Assembly: GCA_002311835.1 (NCBI GenBank)
Contig: DBZY01000020.1
Span: 1-13,423, forward strand
DNA length: 13,423 nucleotides
From: Proteobacteria bacterium UBA1148
GTDB lineage: Bacteria > Pseudomonadota > Gammaproteobacteria > Steroidobacterales > Rariloculaceae
Reading direction: 5' to 3'
Shown: one piece after another, positions 1-6,600 of the stretch
Position numbering within the stretch: the first letter of the stretch is position 1
How the letters are laid out: every line of letters starts with the position of its first letter
Made by a program: the position numbers and the translations under genes
The notes under the pieces: generated by a model
The model's input: only the letters and a program-made list of their open reading frames with translations
Database searches by the model: none
What the model was told of the DNA's origin: nothing

Positions 1-50
1 GCGGTCTCCAAAACCGCAGGTTGGGGGTTCGAGTCCCTCCTGGCCTGCCA
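1..50 (+). tRNA. trpT: tRNA-Trp (CCA anticodon), 5' part missing
   Basis: The window opens inside a tRNA at the first base of the anticodon stem (standard position 27). The anticodon stem is GCGGT (1-5) paired with ACCGC (13-17), and its loop CTCCAAA (6-12) gives the anticodon CCA (8-10), which reads the Trp codon UGG. A 5-nt variable loop (18-22) follows. The T arm is GGGGG (23-27) and CCCTC (35-39), with one G-U pair, around the loop TTCGAGT. The 3' acceptor strand is CTGGCCT (40-46). The discriminator base is G47, as usual for tRNA-Trp, and CCA (48-50) is encoded. A tRNA-Trp gene directly before secE is known from Pseudomonas-type gammaproteobacteria, often after a tuf gene. What lies upstream here is outside the window. 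Confidence 0.95.
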
Positions 51-142
51 AGTTCGGTGAGTTGATCATTGTGTCTTTTGTACTGATCTCGAAAGCTTGC
101 GAAACCTGATGGTTTTATAGGAACTGAAACTAAAACGAGCGA

Positions 143-520
143 ATGGAAACTAAGGTTGAAACTCAGAAGACGGCGCTAGATACGCTAAAGCTCCTACTGG
201 CGGGAACCATACTGATCGGCAGTGTGGTTGGCTATTACTACTACGCCGATATTTCGATAGTGCTTCGAGCGCTGGGCGTGTTGATAGCACTAGCGTTAAC
301 GGTAGTCGTTGCGCTTCAGTCCTTTCAAGGGCGGGCGCTTTGGAGATTCATTCAAGGGTCACGGGTGGAAATGCGCAAGGTTGTGTGGCCGACTCGTGAA
401 GAGGCTATACAAACGACGATAGCGGTCCTCGTGTTTGCGTTGATTATGGGAGTGTTCTTCTGGTTTCTAGATCTGTTTTTACTTTGGTTTACGCGGTTGC
501 TGACAGGTCAGGGGGGTTGA
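143..520 (+). CDS. secE: SecE, preprotein translocase subunit
   Basis: SecE is the small essential subunit that clamps the SecY channel in the inner membrane during Sec-dependent export. The 125-residue product has three hydrophobic segments, at about 16-34, 38-60 and 91-118. The conserved amphipathic stretch before the last one carries EMRKVVWPTREE, the signature of the family. Most bacteria have a one-segment SecE of about 60-70 residues; the three-segment form of about 125 residues is typical of gammaproteobacteria such as E. coli (127). The ATG at 143 has only a weak ribosome binding site upstream, but no better start fits the N-terminus. The 92 nt between the tRNA and this gene show no convincing promoter or terminator, so transcription may read through from upstream. 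nusG follows after 3 nt. Confidence 0.96.
   Translation: METKVETQKTALDTLKLLLAGTILIGSVVGYYYYADISIVLRALGVLIALALTVVVALQSFQGRALWRFIQGSRVEMRKVVWPTREEAIQTTIAVLVFALIMGVFFWFLDLFLLWFTRLLTGQGG
510..516 (+). promoter_or_regulatory. Ribosome binding site of nusG inside the end of secE
   Basis: The purine run AGGGGGG lies within the last codons of secE, 7 nt before the GTG at 524. It supports GTG as the nusG start and suggests that nusG translation is coupled to termination on secE (TGA at 518-520). Confidence 0.6.
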
Positions 521-523
521 CCC

Positions 524-1060
524 GTGGCTGATTTGCAATGGTACGTCATCCACGCCTACTCGAATTATGAGCACAAGGTGAAGACTTCTTTGGAAGAGCG
601 GATATTACGATACGGTTTAGGGGATAAGTTTGGGAAGATTCTCGTTCCTACAGAGGAAGTCGTTGAGATGAGGGAAGGCAAGAAGCAGCGAAGTGAGCGT
701 AAGTTTTTCCCTGGTTACGTGCTTGTTCAGATGGAAATGGGGGATGACACTTGGCATCTGGTAAAGGAAGTGCCAAAGGTACTCGGCTTTATCGGTGGAA
801 GTACGGACAAGCCGGCGCCGATCTCTGACGAGGAAGCCAACAATATACTGGATCGTGTGCAAGAGGGAGTAGATAAACCGAGACCCAAAGTTTTGTTCGA
901 GCCAGGGGAAGTGGTACGTGTGACGGACGGGCCATTCAATGATTTTAACGGTATGGTTGAGCACGTTAATTATGAGAAGAGCAAGGTCAGGGTAGCAGTA
1001 CAGATACTCGGACGTTCAACACCGGTCGAACTCGACTTCGATCAGGTGGAGAAGGCGTGA
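524..1060 (+). CDS. nusG: NusG, transcription elongation/termination factor
   Basis: NusG binds RNA polymerase with its N-terminal domain and, through its C-terminal KOW domain, either Rho (termination) or ribosomal protein S10 (transcription-translation coupling and antitermination). The 178-residue product compares with 181 in E. coli and aligns throughout. The NGN domain begins with WYVIHAYSNYE (6-16) and includes ERKFFPGYVLVQM. The KOW domain starts at about 125 with FEPGEVVRVTDGPF and ends with TPVELDFDQVEKA. The start is GTG, placed by the family N-terminus and the purine-rich site at 510-516. One residue stands out: the E. coli sequence SIFGRATPVEL reads QILGRSTPVEL here, so Phe165, a contact for S10 and Rho, is Leu162. 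The gene sits between secE (3-nt gap) and rplK (29-nt gap), the usual order. Confidence 0.97.
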   Translation: MADLQWYVIHAYSNYEHKVKTSLEERILRYGLGDKFGKILVPTEEVVEMREGKKQRSERKFFPGYVLVQMEMGDDTWHLVKEVPKVLGFIGGSTDKPAPISDEEANNILDRVQEGVDKPRPKVLFEPGEVVRVTDGPFNDFNGMVEHVNYEKSKVRVAVQILGRSTPVELDFDQVEKA

Positions 1061-1089
1061 TAGCACGCAAGAGGATTTAGGTTTTTGGA

Positions 1090-1521
1090 ATGGCAAGAAA
1101 GATAGAAACTTATATTAAGCTGCAGATTCCCGCCGGGCAGGCCAATCCGAGTCCTCCGGTCGGTCCGGCGCTTGGTCAGCATGGCGTAAACATTATGGAG
1201 TTTTGCAAGGCTTTTAATGCAGAGACCCAGAGCGCTGAGCAGGGTATGCCTATTCCCGTAGTCATTTCTGTATATACAGATAAAAGTTTTACGTTTATTA
1301 CTAAGACACCTCCCGCTGCCGCCTTGTTGAAAAAGGCAGCGGGTATAGAGAAAGGTAGCGGAACGCCGAACACTGAGAAAGTAGGTAAGGTTAGCCGGGC
1401 TCAGTTAGAGGAGATCGTTAAGGTCAAAGAACCTGACCTCAACGCTGCGGACATGGATGCTGCGGTGAGAATCATCGCGGGTAGTGCGCGAAGCATGGGT
1501 TTGGACGTGGAGGGCGTGTAG
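1090..1521 (+). CDS. rplK: 50S ribosomal protein L11
   Basis: L11 binds the GTPase-associated region of 23S rRNA at the base of the stalk. It helps factor-driven GTP hydrolysis and is needed for RelA activation; the thiostrepton site lies at its interface with rRNA. The product is 143 residues (142 in E. coli). The N-terminal domain carries the proline-rich PSPPVGPALGQ (20-30), followed by GVNIMEFCKAFNA. The C-terminal RNA-binding domain contains TKTPPAA, LLKKAAGI and the final GSARSMGL. The ATG at 1090 follows GAGG (1071-1074) and TAGG (1078-1081). Only 29 nt separate it from nusG, leaving no obvious room for its own promoter, and rplA begins immediately after the stop. In E. coli, L1 represses this pair by binding near the rplK start; I see no clear L1 site here. 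Confidence 0.98.
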   Translation: MARKIETYIKLQIPAGQANPSPPVGPALGQHGVNIMEFCKAFNAETQSAEQGMPIPVVISVYTDKSFTFITKTPPAAALLKKAAGIEKGSGTPNTEKVGKVSRAQLEEIVKVKEPDLNAADMDAAVRIIAGSARSMGLDVEGV

Positions 1522-2217
1522 ATGGCCAAGCTCAGTAAGAATCAGAAAGCTGTCAGGGAACGCCTAGAGCGTGGTAAAGCTTATCCAGTCGCCGAGGCTA
1601 TTGGATTAGTCAAGGAGCTAGCGCACTCAAAATTTCAGGAGTCCGTAGATGTCGCCGTAAATCTTGGCGTGGACCCTAAAAAGTCGGACCAGGTGGTTCG
1701 TGGATCTACAGTGCTTCCCAACGGTACGGGTAAAACCGTTCGCGTTGCGGTGTTTGCACAAGGCGAAAATGCGGATGCCGCTAAGGAGGCTGGCGCAGAT
1801 ATCGTCGGCATGGATGATCTTGCGGAATCTATCAAGGGCGGAGAGTTGAACTTCGACGTGGTGATCGCTAGTCCGGATGCCATGAGTGTGGTGGGTAAGC
1901 TTGGGCAAATTCTAGGGCCGCGCGGACTAATGCCTAACCCCAAAGTTGGAACAGTTACACCAGACGTTGCCGCTGCGGTCCGAAATGCCAAAGCTGGACA
2001 GGTTCGTTACCGTACTGATAAGTCGGGTATTGTCCACTGTCAGATTGGTACTGTGGGGTTCGAGGTGGAGGCCTTGACGCAGAATTTAGAGGTGTTGTTG
2101 GCTGATCTGAATAAGACTAAGCCGGCCTCGACGAAGGGTCAGTATATGAAACGTGTCAGTGTCTCATCGACGATGGGGCCTGGAGTGATCGTAGATCAGG
2201 GCACGGTGGGCGATTGA
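1522..2217 (+). CDS. rplA: 50S ribosomal protein L1
   Basis: L1 forms the mobile L1 stalk near the ribosomal E site, guides deacylated tRNA out, and in many bacteria represses its own operon by binding the rplK mRNA. The 231-residue product is of normal family length. It starts MAKLSKNQKAVRERL and carries VAVNLGVDPKKSDQVVRG in the first domain. The most conserved stretch, GQILGPRGLMPNPKVGTVT, is in the middle, and the end reads SSTMGPGVIVDQ. The ATG at 1522 directly abuts the rplK stop (TAG 1519-1521). The site GGAGG (1509-1513) lies inside rplK, 8 nt before the start, so translation of the pair is probably coupled. A strong inverted repeat follows the gene at 2244-2275. Confidence 0.98.
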   Translation: MAKLSKNQKAVRERLERGKAYPVAEAIGLVKELAHSKFQESVDVAVNLGVDPKKSDQVVRGSTVLPNGTGKTVRVAVFAQGENADAAKEAGADIVGMDDLAESIKGGELNFDVVIASPDAMSVVGKLGQILGPRGLMPNPKVGTVTPDVAAAVRNAKAGQVRYRTDKSGIVHCQIGTVGFEVEALTQNLEVLLADLNKTKPASTKGQYMKRVSVSSTMGPGVIVDQGTVGD

Positions 2218-2243
2218 GAGGAAATTAAGTATTGAGTTTTGCG

Positions 2244-2275
2244 CTTGTCCAACCAATTGAGATTGGGTGGACAGG
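2244..2275 (+). repeat. Long hairpin 27 nt after rplA
   Basis: An almost perfect stem: CTTGTCCA (2244-2251) pairs with TGGACAGG (2268-2275), including one G-U pair. After a single A/G mismatch (2252/2267), CCAAT (2253-2257) pairs with ATTGG (2262-2266), closing a 4-nt loop TGAG. It is followed by GGGGAGGG, not by a T run, so it does not look like an intrinsic terminator. It may protect the 3' end of the rplKA message, be a processing site, or begin the rplJ leader fold. The pairing is directly visible; the role is not. Confidence 0.6.
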
Positions 2276-2279
2276 GGAG

Positions 2280-2299
2280 GGTCGGTAGTAATTCCGACC
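2280..2299 (+). repeat. Perfect 6-bp hairpin in the rplJ leader
   Basis: GGTCGG (2280-2285) pairs perfectly with CCGACC (2294-2299) around the 8-nt loop TAGTAATT. It starts only 4 nt after the preceding larger hairpin, so the two could stack in tandem. No T tract follows. It is probably part of the leader RNA fold. Confidence 0.5.
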
Positions 2300-2401
2300 A
2301 TCATCGAAGACCGCAGGTCCCCCATGGGGGGTAATGACGCGAGCCGCCTGCGCAGGTGGTGTTTTGTCCGAGCAGCCTTACCTGGTGGAGGACGCACCGC
2401 A

Positions 2402-2438
2402 GAGTGTCACGGGAATGAGAAGGATGACGCACTCCGTG
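2402..2438 (+). promoter_or_regulatory. Two mutually exclusive stems ahead of rplJ
   Basis: GAGTGTCA (2402-2409) can pair with TGA (2425-2427) and CACTC (2430-2434), leaving a 2-nt bulge CG. Alternatively CACGG (2408-2412) pairs with CCGTG (2434-2438). The two share bases 2408-2409 and 2434 and cannot form together. They lie 57-93 nt before the rplJ ribosome binding site, so a switch between them could take part in leader control. The pairings are visible; switching is inference. Confidence 0.35.
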
Positions 2439-2494
2439 GCGATGGAATGACAGAGGCCTGTGGGATTATTTTTAGGGCCGCGTCTTGGTCTATC

Positions 2495-2500
2495 AGGAGG
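2495..2500 (+). promoter_or_regulatory. Strong ribosome binding site that fixes the rplJ start
   Basis: AGGAGG lies 5 nt before the ATG at 2506. An in-frame TTG at 2485 would place this site inside the coding region and add seven residues unlike the family. The ATG at 2506, giving an N-terminus of MALNLEEKK, is therefore the start. Confidence 0.85.
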
Positions 2501-2505
2501 AAAGG

Positions 2506-3030
2506 ATGGCGCTAAATTTAGAGGAAAAAAAAGCGCTGGTCGCCGAGGTAAACTCAGTAGCAGCTTCAGCTGAATCGGCTGTAGTTGCGGAGTACCGAGG
2601 GTTAACAGTTAGTGAAATGACCGAGCTTAGAGCTGAGGCGCGAAGCTCCGGTGTCTATATAAAGGTTGTCAAGAACTCGCTGGCACGGCGTGCCATTGAA
2701 GGAACGGAATTTCAGTGCATGCAGGAAACTCTCAGAGGGCCACTCCTCCTAGCCTTTTCCAAAGAGGATCCTGGTGCGGCAGCTAGGGTAATCAAGGGAT
2801 TTTCCAAGGATCACGATAAATTAGTAACGGTTTCTGTGTCGATTGGAGGTGAGCTTTACTCTGCCGGGGACCTAGACCGTTTAGCTGCTCTACCAATTTT
2901 GGATGAGGCACGAGCGATGTTGCTGCAAATATTGAACGGGCCGTTAACTCAGCTCGTTCGAATCCTGGCAGAGCCAGCCGCTATGTTGGCAAGAACTCTG
3001 CAGGGCAAGAGCGAGAAAACTGAATCATAA
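2506..3030 (+). CDS. rplJ: 50S ribosomal protein L10
   Basis: L10 anchors the L7/L12 dimers to 23S rRNA at the stalk base and, as the L10(L12)4 complex, represses its own mRNA in many bacteria. The product is 174 residues (165 in E. coli). The N-terminal rRNA-binding domain contains EKKALVAEVN, VVAEYRGLTVSEMTELR and YIKVVKNSLARRA. The C-terminal part has the typical GPLTQLVRILAEPAAMLARTLQG helix, on which L7/L12 dimers sit. The start is fixed by AGGAGG at 2495-2500. The gene follows the structured 288-nt leader, and rplL follows after 62 nt with no terminator in between, as expected for a pair made in a 1:4 ratio or higher through stronger rplL translation. Confidence 0.97.
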   Translation: MALNLEEKKALVAEVNSVAASAESAVVAEYRGLTVSEMTELRAEARSSGVYIKVVKNSLARRAIEGTEFQCMQETLRGPLLLAFSKEDPGAAARVIKGFSKDHDKLVTVSVSIGGELYSAGDLDRLAALPILDEARAMLLQILNGPLTQLVRILAEPAAMLARTLQGKSEKTES

Positions 3031-3092
3031 ACAGGACATTGGTCTACGCGAATAGTTTTGAGATTTGAATTTATTGATGGGAGAATGCAGTC

Positions 3093-3470
3093 ATGGCTTT
3101 GACGAATGAAGAACTCATTGAAGAGTTGAGTAATAAGCCTATCATGGAGGTTGTTGATCTGGTGAAGGCTCTGGAGGACAAGTGGGGCGTTTCAGCTGCT
3201 GCTCCCGTAGCGGTTGCTGCAGGCCCCGCAGGTGGTGATGAGCCTGTTGCGGAAGAACAGACGGAGTTTGATGTCGTATTAACCGGGTTTGGTGAGAAAA
3301 AGGTTCCAGTTATCAAAGTGGTTAGAGCGTTGACTGGGCTCGGTCTGAAAGAGGCAAAAGATCTTGTTGAGGGCGCTCCAAACGCGGTTAAAGAGGGCAC
3401 CTCAAAGGAAGATGCAGAGGATGCAAAAAAACAGCTCGAGGAAGCTGGCGCAAGCGTTGATATCAAGTGA
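3093..3470 (+). CDS. rplL: 50S ribosomal protein L7/L12
   Basis: L7/L12 is the multicopy acidic stalk protein that recruits initiation and elongation factors and stimulates their GTPase activity. The 125-residue product shows three parts. A helical dimerisation domain (1-33) begins MALTNEELIEELSNK. A flexible Ala/Gly/Pro-rich hinge (about 34-52) follows. The globular C-terminal domain (about 55-125) contains EFDVVLTGFGEKKVPVIK and GLGLKEAKDLVEGAP, the factor-binding surface. The ATG at 3093 follows GGGAG (3079-3083). Length and composition are ordinary. It is separated from rpoB by 157 nt with small hairpins, where E. coli has a partial terminator that lowers rpoBC expression relative to the ribosomal genes. 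Confidence 0.98.
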   Translation: MALTNEELIEELSNKPIMEVVDLVKALEDKWGVSAAAPVAVAAGPAGGDEPVAEEQTEFDVVLTGFGEKKVPVIKVVRALTGLGLKEAKDLVEGAPNAVKEGTSKEDAEDAKKQLEEAGASVDIK

Positions 3471-3475
3471 TACGA

Positions 3476-3523
3476 CGCGGAATCCTTAACCGCGAGAGGC
3501 ACCCAGCTCGTTGATGAGGTGGG
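3476..3523 (+). promoter_or_regulatory. Two small hairpins in the rplL-rpoB spacer, possible attenuator
   Basis: The first stem is CGCGG (3476-3480) with CCGCG (3490-3494), loop 9 nt. The second is CCCA and CTC (3502-3505, 3507-3509) with GAG and TGGG (3516-3518, 3520-3523), with one G/G mismatch and a 6-nt loop. A TTTT run starts only at 3534, 10 nt beyond the second stem, too far for a classical intrinsic terminator. In E. coli this spacer holds a partial terminator and an RNase III site; a similar role here is possible by position but not shown. The rest of the spacer (3524-3627) holds no gene or convincing promoter. Confidence 0.35.
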
Positions 3524-3627
3524 CGATCGGTCGTTTTGCAGTTGACTCTGCGCATGATGCAGGGGTTTTCTGTGTTTATTTACTGCAGTCACAAATGGGT
3601 GGCTTACCGGAATCGAGGTAACCCGCG

Positions 3628-6600
3628 ATGGCGTATTCGTTTACTGAGAAAAAACGTATTCGAAAGAATTTTGGAAAGCTTCCAGCAGTACTGGACGTTC
3701 CCTCTCTACTTTCGATCCAGCTCACGTCCTACCAGAAGTTCCTCCAGCAGGAGGTGCCCGTTAATCAACGGAAGGATAGGGGGCTACATGCAGCCTTTAA
3801 CAGCGTATTCCCGATAGTCAGTTACTCTGGCAGCGCTGCACTGGAATACGTCAGTTATAGGCTCGGCGAACCAGGTTTCGATGTTAAAGAGTGTCAGCTC
3901 CGTGGCTTGACCTACGCTGCACCGCTTCGTGTCCTTGTACGTTTAGTTATCTATGACAAGGAATCCTCGGGTAGTAAGAATAAGAAAAAGGTCAAGGACA
4001 TTCGCGAGCAAGAGGTTTATCTCGGTGAGATGCCATTGATGACAAATAATGGGACCTTTGTAATTAATGGTACTGAGCGCGTGATTGTATCCCAGCTCCA
4101 CAGATCTCCAGGGGTCTTCTTCGATCACGATAAAGGTAAGACTCACTCATCCGGTAAGTTGTTATTCTCTGCGCGGGTGATTCCATATCGTGGCTCATGG
4201 CTCGACTTTGAGTTTGATGCGAAAGATTGTGTGTTCGTTCGCATTGATCGTCGTCGCAAGTTGCCTGTCACTATTCTATTGCGCGCGCTTGAGTATACGA
4301 ATGAGGAGATACTCGCTTTCTGTTTCGAGACGAACGAGTTCTCGCTTGGATCTAAGGGAATTAGCTTGAAATTGGTCGCTGAGCGTCTACGAGGAGAGAC
4401 GGCCAGATTCGATATCAAGGTCGGGCGTAAAGTAATTGTCAAGAAGGATCGACGTATCACAATCCGGAACGTCCGACAATTAGAAAAGGCTGAGGTAAAG
4501 GAGTTGGATGTTCCACTTGAGTATCTTGAGGGGCGCATCCTCGCTCATGATGTTGTTAACGAGGAAACTGGAGAGCTGCTAGCGGAAGCTAATGATGAGC
4601 TTACCTTAGAGATTATCGAGAAGCTGATCGAGAGCGGGACAAAGAAGATTAACGTCCTGTATGTGAATGACTTTGATCGTGGACCTTTTATCTCGAATAC
4701 ATTACGGATCGATTCAACGCGGTCTCGTCTAGATGCACTTGTCGAAATTTACCGGATGATGCGCCCTGGAGAACCCCCCACGAAGGATGCCGCAGAAAAC
4801 CTCTTTCAGAACCTATTTTTCAATACGGAGCGATACAATCTTTCAGCTGTCGGGCGCATGAAGTTCAACCGCAGAGTTGGGCGTGATGAGTCAGAGGGTG
4901 AGGGGATTTTGAGTAAGAAAGACATCACTGATGTGTTAAGCACCCTGATTGATATCCGGAACGGAAATGGTAGCGTTGACGACATCGATCATCTCGGAAA
5001 TAGACGTGTTCGCAGCGTAGGTGAGATGGCTGAGAATGCGTTCCGAATTGGTCTAGTGCGTGTGGAGCGAGCGGTAAAAGAGCGTCTTACTCTGGCTGAC
5101 TCAGAGGGTCTCATGCCCCAGGAGATGATCAACGCAAAACCGGTTGCGGCAGCGGTGAAAGAATTTTTCGGTTCCAGCCAACTGTCTCAGTTTATGGATC
5201 AGAACAACCCTTTGTCGGAGGTGACTCACAAGCGCCGTGTCTCTGCACTGGGGCCGGGGGGGTTGACGCGAGAACGGGCGGGGTTTGAGGTTCGCGACGT
5301 TCACCCTACACACTACGGCCGCGTATGCCCGATCGAGACGCCTGAGGGGCCTAATATCGGGCTCATTAACTCTCTGGCTGTCTACGCTCGCACAAATGAG
5401 TATGGTTTTCTCGAAACGCCTTACCGGAAGGTCGTAAATGGTAGGGTGCGCGGGGATATCGAGTACCTCTCCGCGATTGAGGAAGGACAGTTTGTGATAG
5501 CTCAAGCCAACGCGAGTCTAACGACGCGGGGGCAGTTTGTCGAAGAGCTTGTGTCCTGTCGTTACCTGAACGAGTTTGCTCTATTTCCGTCGGAACAGAT
5601 CCGATATATGGATGTGTCTCCGAAACAGATCGTGTCGGTTGCAGCCTCATTGATACCATTTCTGGAGCACGATGATGCTAACCGGGCACTCATGGGTTCT
5701 AACATGCAGCGCCAGGCTGTACCGACTTTGCGGACAGAGACACCTTTAGTTGGTACAGGTATGGAGCGTACAGTTGCTGTTGACTCAGGTGTCACCGTGA
5801 TTGCGCGTCGAGGTGGTCGGGTCGACTCTGTGGATGCGTCCCGAATTGTCGTTCGAGTTAATGACAAAGAGACGACTGCCGGTGAAGCTGGGGTCGATAT
5901 CTACAATCTCACCAAATACACGCGTTCTAATCAGAATACCTGCATAAATCAGAAACCGTTAGTGAAAGCGGGAGACGTGATCGAGCGTGGTGACGTGCTT
6001 GCAGACGGACCTTCCACAAGCCTGGGAGAACTAGCATTGGGACAGAATCTGCTGGTCGCTTTCATGCCATGGAACGGCTACAACTTCGAAGATTCTATTC
6101 TGATTTCAGAACGCGTTGTGGAGGAAGATCGGTTTACAACGATACACATTGAGGAGCTCACCTGCGTCTCACGCGACACAAAATTGGGGCCCGAAGAGGT
6201 AACGGGGGATATTCCCAACGTGGGTGATGCGGCATTGGCCAAGTTGGATGAATCAGGCATCGCTTTTATCGGCGCTGAGGTTAGGGCCAGCGATATCCTT
6301 GTCGGTAAGGTTACGCCAAAGGGCGAGACTCAGCTTACTCCGGAAGAGAAGCTGCTTCGAGCAATATTTGGTGAGAAAGCGTCGGACGTTAAGGACACCT
6401 CTTTAAGAGTCCCACCAGGAATGGATGGAGTTGTGATTGACGTTCGTGTTTTCACGCGTGATGGTGTTGAGAAAGACGTTCGTGCGCTCTCCATAGAGCG
6501 CCAGGAACTCGAAGTAGTTCGAAAAGATCTTGATGATCAACGCCGCATTCTCGAAGAAGACATCTATCAGCGGGTAGAACAATTATTACACTCGAAGGTT

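Larger units (their letters stand above)
2218..2505 (+). promoter_or_regulatory. Non-coding rplJ upstream region, probable L10 leader
   Basis: This 288-nt stretch between rplA and rplJ contains no credible gene but many inverted repeats. In E. coli and many other bacteria a structured leader here is bound by the L10(L12)4 complex, which represses translation of rplJ and rplL. Position and richness in stems support the same role. Besides the hairpins listed separately, possible pairings include CGCAGG (2312-2317) with CCTGCG (2347-2352), enclosing a small CCCC/GGGG hairpin, and a competing local stem at 2344-2359. Another is GGTG plus GTCC (2358-2361, 2366-2369) with GGAC plus CACC (2390-2393, 2395-2398), an interrupted helix with a lopsided internal loop. 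I could not identify a strong promoter, nor prove which stem is the L10 site. The leader role is inferred mainly from position. Confidence 0.65.

Noticed and set aside
102..116. AAACC/GGTTT hairpin after the tRNA-Trp as a terminator
   Set aside because: The stem is only five AT-rich pairs and is followed by TATAG rather than a T tract; read-through into secE is as likely.
62..121. Promoter for secE between the tRNA and the gene
   Set aside because: TTGATC (62-67) and TTGCGA (97-102) have no acceptable -10 box at 16-18 nt, and TATAGG (116-121) lacks a -35 box.
2450..2474. Attenuator formed by ACAG/CTGT and the following ATTATTTTTA
   Set aside because: The stem has only four pairs and is separated from the T run, so it is too weak to terminate.
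2267..2515. 82-codon open frame across the rplJ leader and start
   Set aside because: It overlaps the structured leader and the rplJ ribosome binding site, runs out of frame into rplJ, and its product has no recognisable features.
3542..3571. Promoter for rpoB (TTGACT, 18 nt, TTTTCT)
   Set aside because: The -35 is good but the -10 matches the consensus in only three of six positions; rpoB is probably read from upstream.
3071..3592. 173-codon minus-strand open frame over rplL
   Set aside because: It is antisense to rplL and the spacer, low-complexity Ser/Ala/Thr-rich, with no family signal.
5164..5250. Rifampicin or streptomycin resistance changes in rpoB and rpsL
   Set aside because: All classical resistance positions in rpoB (Gln521, Asp524, His534, Arg537, Ser539) and in rpsL (Lys43, Lys88, Pro91) carry the susceptible residue.
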